Positions 1-6,305 of a stretch of DNA of 6,332 nucleotides are shown here, piece by piece. Origin of the DNA: Clostridia bacterium (GTDB lineage: Bacteria; Bacillota; Clostridia; Christensenellales; Borkfalkiaceae); NCBI GenBank assembly GCA_900769545.1, contig CAAGGZ010000005.1, forward strand, positions 1 through 6,332. The letters run 5' to 3'. Both the position numbers and the translations under genes were made by a program. Position 1 is the stretch's first letter. The number at the start of each line of letters is the position of its first letter. A model generated the notes under the pieces. It was not told where the DNA came from, ran no database searches, and saw nothing but the letters and a program-made list of their open reading frames with translations.

Positions 1-12
1 CTCTTCCGATCT
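1..12. other. Illumina adapter remnant at contig end
   Basis: The first 12 bases, CTCTTCCGATCT, are identical to the 3' end shared by the standard Illumina TruSeq adapters. Such a match exactly at the window edge is best read as untrimmed adapter rather than genomic DNA. Genuine sequence probably starts at base 13, inside the prepilin peptidase gene. The reading frame of that gene happens to stay open through the adapter, so an automatic gene caller could wrongly extend the protein into it. Confidence 0.9.
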
Positions 13-13
13 G

Positions 14-811
14 GGCGTGTGCGTCGGCAGCTTTCTTAACGTGGTTATCTACCGCGTACCGCTTAAAATGAGCCTTGCTAAGCCCGATTCGCATTGCCCT
101 AACTGCAAATATAAGCTCAAGTGGTTTGACAACGTGCCCGTGCTTTCTTATCTTTTTTTAGGCGGAAAGTGTCGGAGCTGCAAACAGCCTATCTCTTTTC
201 GCTATCCTGCCGTGGAACTTTTTAATATGCTCGCGTGGATTGCGTCCGTGTGGCTCTTTTGGGATTTGAGCATTCCCTTTACCTTGATCACCGCATTTGC
301 TTCTACGCTTCTTATTTGCGTGTTTTTCATCGATTTGGATCATATGCTCATCTTCGATCGCTTTAACGTTTTACTCTTGTTTTTGGGCGTTTTAGCCGTC
401 TTTTTCGACCCTTATTATGATTGGCTTTCGCACGTTATTGGCGGAGCGGCTGGATTTTTGGTGTTTTACGCTACCCACGCCCTGTTCTATTATGGGCTCA
501 AAAAGGACGCGCTCGGTGGCGGCGATATCAAGCTTTCCGCCGCGGTGGGGCTACTCATCGGCTGGCAACGACTTTTGCTTGGCGTTATGATTGCTTCTAT
601 TTCTGCAAGCGTTATTCTGCTTATCCTTAGCCGTAAAAATCAAGCGCAAGAAACGGAAAGCGAAGAATCGGAAGATACGGACGATGCGGCAGAAGATCAG
701 GCTTTGCCTGGGGAATATCCTTTCGCGCCTTTCCTTTGCACTGGGTTTTGGATTGCTATGATGTTCGGTGCGAGCGTGATTGCTTGGTATGTGTCATTGT
801 TTGGAATTTAA
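14..811 (+). CDS. pilD: Prepilin peptidase (type IV leader peptidase, A24 family), 5' partial
   Basis: This is an inner-membrane aspartyl protease that removes prepilin leader peptides and, in many members, N-methylates the new N-terminus. Residues are numbered from the GTG at 17. The conserved N-terminal motif GSFLNVVIYRVP (4-15) is present. The zinc-type cysteine pairs are C27/C30 and C52/C55. The two expected catalytic aspartates are D106 in FFIDLDHMLIFD and D170 in GGGDIK, and the 64-residue spacing fits the family. About six hydrophobic segments follow the cysteine domain, and the late YPFAPFL (234-240) matches the family's IPFGPFL-like motif. The GTG at 17 is not the real start: the conserved motif begins almost at once, so roughly 10-25 N-terminal residues lie beyond the contig end. 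Oddities are an acidic loop (about 211-228, rich in E and D) before the last membrane segment, and F113 where the usual IPD motif has proline. It is the first visible gene of the pilus operon. Confidence 0.93.
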   Translation, partial: GVCVGSFLNVVIYRVPLKMSLAKPDSHCPNCKYKLKWFDNVPVLSYLFLGGKCRSCKQPISFRYPAVELFNMLAWIASVWLFWDLSIPFTLITAFASTLLICVFFIDLDHMLIFDRFNVLLLFLGVLAVFFDPYYDWLSHVIGGAAGFLVFYATHALFYYGLKKDALGGGDIKLSAAVGLLIGWQRLLLGVMIASISASVILLILSRKNQAQETESEESEDTDDAAEDQALPGEYPFAPFLCTGFWIAMMFGASVIAWYVSLFGI

Positions 812-814
812 CTT

Positions 815-821
815 AAAGGAG
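815..821 (+). promoter_or_regulatory. Ribosome binding site for the platform protein
   Basis: AAAGGAG lies 7 bases before the GTG at 829. It is the strongest Shine-Dalgarno sequence in the operon and decides the GTG start, which also gives the canonical N-terminus MPVYRYTAVN of the family. Confidence 0.85.
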
Positions 822-828
822 AAATCTT

Positions 829-2034
829 GTGCCTGTTTATAGATATACTGCGGTGAATTTGCAAAAACAAACGGTCAAAGGGAAATTTATCGCCGACAAT
901 CAGGAAGAGCTTGCTTCGGCTCTCGCGAAAAAGAACTTGTATCTAGTTTCTTCTTCCATTGAAAAGGAAGGAACGCCCTCTGCGTTTTTGACGACGACGG
1001 GCAAGATACCGCTCAAAGAATTGACTACGTTTTGCCGTCAATTTGCCATCATGCTTACCGCTGGCATCACTATTCCTGAATGCTTGGGAAATTTGAAAAA
1101 ACAAAGCTATTCTTATCATTTCAAGTCTGTTTTGCAGCTCATTTACGACGACGTGCAAAGCGGCTCTATGCTCTCTTCCGCCGTCGATAGACATGCGAAA
1201 GTGTTTCCCTATTTCTTCCGTAGTATGGTGCACGTGGGCGAAGCGAGCGGAAGATTGAACGTGGCATTTGAATCGCTTGCCGATTATTATGAATCGGATG
1301 CCAAAATAAAGCGCAAGGCAAAAAGTGCGCTCGCTTATCCCTTGATGTTGCTTGGCATGACCATTGGCATCGTCATTTTGATGCTTAGCTTCGTTGTGCC
1401 TACCTTTAAAGATACTATGGGCAAGCTGGGCGTGACCGTGGAAGGCTTTACCAAAACCGTTTACGATATGTCTGATTATTTAACGCAAAATTGGCTCATG
1501 CTTTTGCTCGTTGCCACCTTGATTATCCTTGCAATCCTTATCTTTTCAAAAACAAAGAGCGGGAAATATGCCTTTGACGTGTTTAAACTTCACGCCCCCT
1601 TTATCGGCAAAGTGCAGGTCGATCTCATCACTGCACGTTATGCGCGCGCGTTTAGTATTTTGCTTTCTAGCGGTATGCCTATGTCGGAAACGTTGAATGC
1701 GCTGGAAATTATTATCGGCAATCAATGCCTGCAAAAACGGTTTAAAAAGGTGAAGCAGGAAGTGAGCCACGGCGTTTCCTTGACCAAAGCTTTGCAAAAT
1801 TTGAATTTCTTTCCTGAAATTTTAATTCAAATGGTATCCGTCGGCGAAAGAACTGCTTCCCTTGGCGAAGTTATGACGCGCACCTATAAATATTTCGATG
1901 AACGCGTGGAATCTTCTCTCAATGCTTTAACGGCAAAAATTCAGCCGCTTATGCTCTTGATTATGGGCGCGACCATCGGCTCGATGTTCCTTGCCGTTTA
2001 TTCGCCTATGCTTTCTATCATGAACCAATTATAA
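829..2034 (+). CDS. pilC: Type IV pilus / type II secretion inner-membrane platform protein (PilC/GspF family)
   Basis: This is the polytopic platform protein that sits in the cytoplasmic membrane and links the assembly ATPase to the growing pilus or pseudopilus. The 401 residues match the usual family length of about 400. The N-terminus MPVYRYTAVN is typical, followed by a short cytoplasmic arm. Two repeated GspF domains are visible. The first is about 65-190, with FCRQFAIMLTAGITIPECL and VGEASGRL. The second is about 268-393, with ARAFSILLSSGMPMSETLNAL and VGERTASLGE. Hydrophobic segments lie at about 168-193, 222-239 and 372-394, giving the expected three membrane spans. It starts 17 bases after the peptidase stop and ends 28 bases before the ATPase start, so the three genes are probably co-transcribed. 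PilC (pilus) and GspF (secretion) cannot be separated from sequence alone. Confidence 0.95.
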   Translation: MPVYRYTAVNLQKQTVKGKFIADNQEELASALAKKNLYLVSSSIEKEGTPSAFLTTTGKIPLKELTTFCRQFAIMLTAGITIPECLGNLKKQSYSYHFKSVLQLIYDDVQSGSMLSSAVDRHAKVFPYFFRSMVHVGEASGRLNVAFESLADYYESDAKIKRKAKSALAYPLMLLGMTIGIVILMLSFVVPTFKDTMGKLGVTVEGFTKTVYDMSDYLTQNWLMLLLVATLIILAILIFSKTKSGKYAFDVFKLHAPFIGKVQVDLITARYARAFSILLSSGMPMSETLNALEIIIGNQCLQKRFKKVKQEVSHGVSLTKALQNLNFFPEILIQMVSVGERTASLGEVMTRTYKYFDERVESSLNALTAKIQPLMLLIMGATIGSMFLAVYSPMLSIMNQL

Positions 2035-2051
2035 TCAAACCTTATCAGAAC

Positions 2052-2056
2052 GGGGA
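2052..2056 (+). promoter_or_regulatory. Ribosome binding site for the assembly ATPase
   Basis: GGGGA is placed 6 bases before the ATG at 2063. It is weaker than the site before the platform protein gene but is well placed, and no better upstream start is seen. Confidence 0.6.
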
Positions 2057-2062
2057 TTTTTT

Positions 2063-3748
2063 ATGAACATTAATAAAGAACTTTTGCAATTTTATATCGC
2101 GAAAAAGATTATTAAGAAAAAACAACAGGATAAAATTTTGGAAGATTGCGCACGTTTGCACGTGTCCGTGCGCGATTATATGCTTGCAAAAGAGTTTGTA
2201 AACGAAACGAAAGAATTGGCGGTTTTGGGCGATTTCTATTGCATGCCCTACGTCGAAATTGATATGCTCGACATCGATAAATCTTTGTTCGAGCTCTTCT
2301 CGTTTGAGTTTATGAAACGAAACAAGATCATCCCCGTGTGGCGCAAAAAGGACGGAACTCTGCTTCTCGCAACAGGGAATCCCTTGGATTGCACCGCCCT
2401 TTCTTCCATCTCCGCGCAACTCATTTGCCCCGTTGATTACGTTTTAGTTCCCCCTTTACAAATTGAACGCTATATCGATTCGATTGCAGCCGTGATCTCT
2501 ACCACCGCCGCCTTGGACGATTTGAACGACGAAGGCGACGTGGCTCTCTTTGCGCAACAAGCAAAAAAAGAAACGGAAATGCTTGAAGGCGATGTTGTCA
2601 ACAACCCTTCCGTGCGGCTCGTCGATTCGATTATCAAAGAAGCTATCCCTTACCGCGCAAGCGATATCCATATCGAACCCTTTGAGAAAACCGTTAAGGT
2701 GCGCTACCGCATCGACGGCGATTTGCAAGAACGTGCTGAGTTCCCTACCACCGCTTATTCTGCGATTAGCGCGCGCATTAAAATTATGTCGGGCATGGAC
2801 ATCGCCGAACGACGCATACCCCAAGACGGACGCATTAACCTTGTCGTCGGCGGAAAAGAATACGATTTCCGTATCTCTTCCCTGCCTACTATGTTCGGGG
2901 AAAAGTTTGTTATCCGTGTGCTCGATCGCTCCTCTTTCAACTTCTCAAGAGAAGACCTTGGCTTTACCGATGCTGAAAACGAAATGCTGGACAAAATGCT
3001 CACTCGACCCCATGGCATTATCCTTTTGACTGGTCCTACGGGTTGCGGTAAATCGACCACGCTTTATTCGTTCTTGAAAGAAATTAACAAGCCGAACGTG
3101 AATATCGTCACCGTTGAAGATCCCGTTGAATACGTGATGGCGGGGATAAATCAAACGCAGGTGAACGTGAAAGCAAACATGACTTTCGCCATCGCTTTGC
3201 GCTCCATTCTCCGTCAAGACCCCGACATCATTATGGTCGGCGAAATGCGTGACGAAGAAACTGCCGAAATCGCCGTGCGTGCCGCGATCACGGGGCATCT
3301 CGTGTTTAGTACCCTGCACACCAACGACGCGCCTGGCAGCATCACCCGTTTGCAGGATATGGGCGTGGAAGATTATTTGGTTGCCGATTCGCTCGTTGGG
3401 GTTATCGCGCAACGTTTGGTCAAGCGCCTTTGCCCTGCCTGCAAAAAACGCTCGAAGACCACGCAAAAAGAAATGGAAATTTTGGGGCTTGATGCGCCTG
3501 TCAATATCTTCCGCCCGCAAGGTTGTCAATTCTGCAACAACACCGGTTATAAGGGAAGAATTGCGGTGCATGAAATGATGTATATCAACGATAACATGAG
3601 AAATGCGATTGTGACCGAAAAGAATCTCGAAAATTTGCGCGACATCGCTAAGGAAAACGGAATGGTCACCTTGTGGAATTCGTGTAAAAATCTTGTCTTT
3701 AAAGGCATTACGAGTTTGCAAGAACTGCTTACGCTGAATATGGAATAA
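2063..3748 (+). CDS. pilB: Type IV pilus / type II secretion assembly ATPase (PilB/GspE family)
   Basis: This is a cytoplasmic hexameric ATPase that powers pilin or pseudopilin extraction from the membrane, acting on the platform protein encoded just upstream. The 561 residues are normal for PilB/GspE. An N-terminal GspE/MshE-like domain covers about 1-135. A linker follows, then the conserved RASDIHIEPFEKTVKVRYRIDG stretch (198-219) and the RecA-like core. Seen motifs are Walker A GPTGCGKST (324-332, K330), the Asp box VTVEDPVEY (349-357), Walker B with E393 in DPDIIMVGEMRDEE, and the His box GHLVFSTLHTND (411-422). The tetracysteine zinc site is C457/C460 and C488/C491. This site and the long N-terminal domain point to an extension ATPase rather than PilT, which lacks both. 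It is the last gene of the operon: a strong terminator begins 9 bases after its stop. All key residues are intact. Confidence 0.96.
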   Translation: MNINKELLQFYIAKKIIKKKQQDKILEDCARLHVSVRDYMLAKEFVNETKELAVLGDFYCMPYVEIDMLDIDKSLFELFSFEFMKRNKIIPVWRKKDGTLLLATGNPLDCTALSSISAQLICPVDYVLVPPLQIERYIDSIAAVISTTAALDDLNDEGDVALFAQQAKKETEMLEGDVVNNPSVRLVDSIIKEAIPYRASDIHIEPFEKTVKVRYRIDGDLQERAEFPTTAYSAISARIKIMSGMDIAERRIPQDGRINLVVGGKEYDFRISSLPTMFGEKFVIRVLDRSSFNFSREDLGFTDAENEMLDKMLTRPHGIILLTGPTGCGKSTTLYSFLKEINKPNVNIVTVEDPVEYVMAGINQTQVNVKANMTFAIALRSILRQDPDIIMVGEMRDEETAEIAVRAAITGHLVFSTLHTNDAPGSITRLQDMGVEDYLVADSLVGVIAQRLVKRLCPACKKRSKTTQKEMEILGLDAPVNIFRPQGCQFCNNTGYKGRIAVHEMMYINDNMRNAIVTEKNLENLRDIAKENGMVTLWNSCKNLVFKGITSLQELLTLNME

Positions 3749-3757
3749 AAAATGCTC

Positions 3758-3790
3758 CCCGCGATGCTTTATACATCGCGGGCGTTTTTT
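3758..3790 (+). terminator. Rho-independent terminator of the pilus operon
   Basis: A perfect 9-bp GC-rich stem, CCCGCGATG (3758-3766) with CATCGCGGG (3774-3782), has a 7-base loop. After two bases it is followed by six T (3785-3790). A run of A just before the stem can pair with the T run. It lies directly after the ATPase stop codon and closes the operon. Confidence 0.92.
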
Positions 3791-3973
3791 GAAAATTTTA
3801 ATATATAGTAAGCCTTTTTTTAAGGCGCGTTTTTGCCCTTTTATCTGCACCCAAATGAGCAGACGAAGAAATAGGTGAGAGTTTATCAAAAAGTGAAATT
3901 AAGGCGTTTTAAAAACGCACCTGCCGCGTTTTCCCGCTCCGCCGTAGCGGTGGTTCGTTGCGAAACCCCGTAT
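3791..3973. other. Intergenic stretch without a gene; small hairpins
   Basis: I see no credible coding sequence on either strand here. Weak structures are present: GCCTT/AAGGC (3812-3816 with 3822-3826, T5 loop), TCTGC/GCAGA (3844-3848 with 3859-3863), and GCGTTTT/AAAACGC (3904-3910 with 3912-3918, one base between, so the tip must open). The last part, 3934-3967, holds two adjacent GC-rich hairpins: CCGCT/AGCGG, then GGTTCG pairing with CGAAACC through one bulged A. These could belong to a structured RNA or to the region downstream of a former minus-strand tRNA gene. No known RNA family is recognised. Confidence 0.45.
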
Positions 3974-4013
3974 ACCACAAAACAGCACCCATTGTTGGGT
4001 GCTGTTTTGTGGT
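3974..4013 (-). terminator. Perfect 17-bp hairpin with T run, abutting the tRNA-like 3' end
   Basis: ACCACAAAACAGCACCC (3974-3990) and its exact complement (3997-4013) flank a 6-base loop. Read on the minus strand, the core stem CAGCACCC/GGGTGCTG is followed by TTTTGT. This is the arrangement of an intrinsic terminator placed straight after the CCA of a tRNA gene, and its outer bases overlap that CCA. The T run is also present in the other direction, so it could work both ways. It would be the terminator of the tRNA gene whose 3' end is left here. Confidence 0.7.
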
Positions 4014-4034
4014 GGGCAGAGGTGGATTCGAACC
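4010..4034 (-). other. Displaced tRNA 3' end; candidate attachment site of an integrated element
   Basis: On the minus strand the sequence reads as a perfect tRNA 3' portion: GG, T-loop TTCGAAT (4032-4026), 3' T-stem strand CCACC (4025-4021), acceptor strand TCTGCCC (4020-4014), discriminator A (4013) and CCA (4012-4010). The spacing 7-5-7-1-3 is exactly that of a tRNA. The matching 5' parts are absent. The base-pairing strand before the loop is CTGGG instead of GGTGG, so only two of five T-stem pairs form, and no GGGCAGA acceptor strand or D-arm lies upstream. A tRNA end without its front half is what integration at a tRNA 3' end leaves at the far side of the element. By that logic the element lies to the right and the original flank, with the tRNA terminator, to the left. 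The tRNA identity cannot be told. Alternatively it is a decayed tRNA gene or a tRNA-like repeat. Confidence 0.6.
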
Positions 4035-4044
4035 CAGAACAAGG

Positions 4045-4079
4045 TCGCTGAAAGCCTTTATTTATAAGGCTTTCAGCGA
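4045..4079. repeat. Perfect 14-bp inverted repeat next to the tRNA-like end
   Basis: TCGCTGAAAGCCTT (4045-4058) and AAGGCTTTCAGCGA (4066-4079) are exact complements around the 7-base loop TATTTAT. No T run follows on either strand, so it is not a typical terminator. It is itself enclosed by GGTGGG (4011-4016) and CCCACC (4086-4091), which could close a larger fold that also holds the T-loop. Possible roles are an end-proximal recombinase binding site or part of a tRNA-like RNA fold. I cannot decide between them. Confidence 0.6.
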
Positions 4080-4146
4080 TTACAACCCACCAACAACCCA
4101 AGAAAATCGAGCTGATTTTTATTCCTTTTTGAACTGTTTTTTAGCC

Positions 4147-4180
4147 AAAATAATTCACCATTAAAGGTGGATTATTTTTT
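4147..4180 (-). terminator. Bidirectional terminator of the nuclease gene
   Basis: AAAATAATTCACC (4147-4159) pairs with GGTGGATTATTTT (4166-4178) over 13 positions, with one T-G wobble and a 6-base loop. On the minus strand it sits 13 bases after the stop codon of the nuclease gene, with TTATTTT on its 3' arm. On the plus strand the arm runs into TTTTTT, so it can stop transcripts from either side. The stem is AT-rich, so strength is uncertain. Confidence 0.65.
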
Positions 4181-4191
4181 ATTGAGGACTA

Positions 4192-6144
4192 TTATCTGGA
4201 AAATAAGTTTCTTAAAATATCTCGCTTCTTAATGCGAATCCCTAACTCTTCGGCCCATCTTGCCGCTGGGGATATTAACTTTAATATCTCAGTTCGCTCA
4301 ATTTGAGAATGTATCTCCGTTTCCACTTCTAACTTGTATTTTCCCAGCATAAGAGATTGATTAAAATTCTTTGTTATTTTATCATAATCACAAACAATAT
4401 AATTGCTTTTAATATATTCCAATAACTTTTGTGCAGTAAAATTCCCTTGAAGGCAACGAATTGGCCCACCGTAACGCCAACAAATCTCCAAATCCAAATT
4501 TCCCCTGCGAATCGGTGCGGCAATTCTCTCAAAGTCAATAATTTTTACCCCGTCACAATCAATCGGTTTATGAAAATAAGTGTTGTAAATCAATAATCTT
4601 ATAGCCTTATTAATTTTTGAGACTTTATAACCTTTTTGATTAAAAACCTCAATAACATAATCTTTATGAGTCTCAAAATAATCACAATAACGATTAACTT
4701 GTTTCACATCTTCTTTATAAAACTCATGTATTCTTTCCGAAACAGCACGCTCTCCATTATCTTTACATTCACATAAAAATAATGTGTTTCCCAAAATAAA
4801 AGCCACATCGCACTCGTAATCTTCTTTTTTACTGCTTCCGTTAAATTTGTCCCTTCTATGTAGCTGTATAACCGGAATCCCTTTACTTTCCAACATCTTT
4901 ATTATGCGAATTTCAAAAAGTTTTCCTTTTTTTGCCATGTTTACATCCGCCTTTCTTAAACGAGATCGCAAAATCAACCCAACGGACGCATCCTTCAACA
5001 AAAAATATGGAATTACATACTTATCTTTTACCGCGACAAAAGGCGAATCGTATAAATCCTCAGAATTCTTATCATAAACCATTAAAGAAAAAAGTTTCTC
5101 TGCTTCTTTGGACGGAATATTTCCTTCTTCAAAAGTCTTAATCCAATAATCCTTCTCTCGCCAAAAATACTGTTTATAGTAAAGCGTTCGAATAAAACCT
5201 ATCTCTTCTTTTGCGATCTCTGCCAACCATTTTCTAGAATACTGCACTAAAATCTCGTAAGCCCATATCCAATAATTTAGCGGAATCTCGCTGGCTGTTT
5301 CATTAAGGTTATCGGTATGAAACGTATCCTTAACCAACCCGCAAGCAAGGGCATATTCATAATCTTTTTCTCCATCGGTAAAAGTTAAAGGATAGCGCTC
5401 CGCCATTGAAGCTATTTGCACTTCATTGATGTCATCATAAATCGTCCTTTTTGAACAACTTTTCAAAAACCAATCCAAGGTTTCTTTGTTGACATAACGA
5501 ATTTTTATTAAACTCCCCTCTTTATGAAGGGATACTCGATCCTGAAGCCAATCATGATATTTTTGGTCCCATGTATCCGCCCAAATTGAATAACCGATAT
5601 ATTTCCGACAATGACGGATATCTGTTTTATCCGTAAAAAATTTAAAAATCTTATATTTGAAAGCTTTTCCTTTCCTAATCGTATCGTCATAGAGCAACGA
5701 TTTAAATACCGTATTTAAAACTTCAACGTTTCCATGGAAATTAATAATTGCGTCTATATTTTCCAAAGCAAAAATCTTATCGCTTTTCACTTCCTCCACT
5801 TTCTCATCGTAAATTTCACTCAAAACTCGCCATAAAGCCGACAATCTATCTTGCGGAAAAATTTTTCTTTTCAAATAATTCTGTACTTTCTTATCTTGTA
5901 TAAATACTAAATTTACAATATTAAGCTCATACACGTAATTTTGAATTATTGGAGAAGGGTTGATTATTTTCTTTATTTTTCGTTTATAACGATTCTTACC
6001 TGTCGTATCTATAAAAACTCGATTGGTTTTCAACCAAATAATCGCTTCTTGTATTTCCGCTTCATTATCAAGCTTGTTTATAAACGATATTATTTCATCG
6101 TATTTTTTCTCTTTCAATTTTTTCTTTAATTCTTTTGCGTTCAT
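4192..6144 (-). CDS. Uncharacterised 650-residue protein with C-terminal PD-(D/E)XK nuclease domain
   Basis: I do not recognise a named family for the full protein. The C-terminal third has the pattern of a restriction-endonuclease-like (PD-(D/E)XK) core: helix KGKLFEIRIIKMLES with E411, then D446 in YECDVAFILG, then the strand FLCECKD with E459-x-K461. A following helix, EDVKQVNRYCDYF, has Q482. The order E, D, ExK, Q resembles Mrr/NERD-like nucleases, so metal-dependent DNA cleavage is inferred. Residues 1-400 look mostly helical, with a lysine-rich N-terminus and an aromatic stretch at about 291-335, and show no domain I can name. There is no signal peptide or membrane segment, so it is likely cytoplasmic. 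The ATG at 6144 has AAAAAGGA upstream, only 3 bases away. Codons favour A/T endings and the DNA is clearly more AT-rich than the pilus operon, which suggests transfer. It faces the pilus genes convergently. A defence role is possible but unproven; no methylase or helicase partner is in view. Confidence 0.85.
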   Translation of the reverse strand: MNAKELKKKLKEKKYDEIISFINKLDNEAEIQEAIIWLKTNRVFIDTTGKNRYKRKIKKIINPSPIIQNYVYELNIVNLVFIQDKKVQNYLKRKIFPQDRLSALWRVLSEIYDEKVEEVKSDKIFALENIDAIINFHGNVEVLNTVFKSLLYDDTIRKGKAFKYKIFKFFTDKTDIRHCRKYIGYSIWADTWDQKYHDWLQDRVSLHKEGSLIKIRYVNKETLDWFLKSCSKRTIYDDINEVQIASMAERYPLTFTDGEKDYEYALACGLVKDTFHTDNLNETASEIPLNYWIWAYEILVQYSRKWLAEIAKEEIGFIRTLYYKQYFWREKDYWIKTFEEGNIPSKEAEKLFSLMVYDKNSEDLYDSPFVAVKDKYVIPYFLLKDASVGLILRSRLRKADVNMAKKGKLFEIRIIKMLESKGIPVIQLHRRDKFNGSSKKEDYECDVAFILGNTLFLCECKDNGERAVSERIHEFYKEDVKQVNRYCDYFETHKDYVIEVFNQKGYKVSKINKAIRLLIYNTYFHKPIDCDGVKIIDFERIAAPIRRGNLDLEICWRYGGPIRCLQGNFTAQKLLEYIKSNYIVCDYDKITKNFNQSLMLGKYKLEVETEIHSQIERTEILKLISPAARWAEELGIRIKKRDILRNLFSR

Positions 6145-6147
6145 CTG

Positions 6148-6155
6148 TCCTTTTT
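6148..6155 (-). promoter_or_regulatory. Ribosome binding site of the nuclease gene
   Basis: On the minus strand AAAAAGGA precedes the ATG with only CAG between, a short spacing. Its first bases overlap the TAA stop of the possible small upstream ORF, which would allow translational coupling. Confidence 0.55.
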
Positions 6156-6297
6156 AACTTGTACATTGTAATATATTTAATATTCTTATATTAGAATTTA
6201 CGAAACTTGCTCTTCCATAGCTTCCAATAGAAAGTGATATTGAAAAGTTTATTTTTATATACACTAAAAACAAAAAAATCAAACAAATTCTCGACAT
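6154..6297 (-). CDS. Possible small hydrophobic ORF (47 codons) or tail of a longer upstream gene
   Basis: An ATG at 6297 opens 47 codons ending in TAA at 6154-6156, nine bases before the nuclease ATG. The product begins MSRICLIFLFLVYIKINF, so residues 4-24 are hydrophobic enough for one membrane segment or a signal-like N-terminus; the rest is polar (GSYGRASFVNSN). A GGAGG (6301-6305) precedes the ATG by 3 bases, the same short spacing as at the nuclease gene. The frame is also open upstream for 11 more codons to the window edge, so this could instead be the C-terminus of a larger protein. In such AT-rich DNA an open stretch of about 58 codons is uncommon but not decisive. I recognise no family. 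Confidence 0.35.
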   Translation of the reverse strand: MSRICLIFLFLVYIKINFSISLSIGSYGRASFVNSNIRILNILQCTS

Positions 6298-6300
6298 ATA

Positions 6301-6305
6301 CCTCC
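6301..6305 (-). promoter_or_regulatory. Shine-Dalgarno-like GGAGG before the small ORF
   Basis: GGAGG on the minus strand lies 3 bases before the ATG at 6297. The match to the 16S tail is good but the spacing is short, so it supports the small ORF only moderately. Confidence 0.35.

Noticed and set aside
2550..3029. 159-codon frame inside the ATPase gene on the same strand
   Set aside because: It is an overlapping frame within an intact conserved gene, with no ribosome binding site and a composition rich in S, L and K typical of an off-frame reading.
3812..3834. Second terminator GCCTT/AAGGC followed by T run
   Set aside because: The stem is only 5 bp, the T run comes after an extra GCG, and a strong terminator already lies just upstream.
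2945..3889. Long antisense open frame (314 codons) over the ATPase gene
   Set aside because: It lies opposite a fully motif-supported PilB/GspE gene, has histidine- and arginine-rich low-plausibility content and runs through the operon terminator; it is a shadow of the real gene.
4010..4091. Functional tRNA gene on the minus strand
   Set aside because: The T-stem has only two of five pairs, there is no D-arm or plausible anticodon arm, and a 14-bp hairpin occupies the centre.
3886..4101. 71-codon minus-strand frame across the hairpins
   Set aside because: It translates the tRNA 3' end, CCA and terminator hairpin, so it is noncoding structure rather than a protein.
3958..4164. 68-codon plus-strand frame across the tRNA-like region
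   Set aside because: Its GRGGFEPRTR stretch is simply the antisense translation of a tRNA T-loop and 3' end; such frames are well-known spurious calls.
6157..6235. Promoter for the nuclease gene in the AT-rich upstream region
   Set aside because: Several TATAAT-like strings occur by chance in such AT-rich DNA, and none has a convincing -35 box at 16-18 bases.
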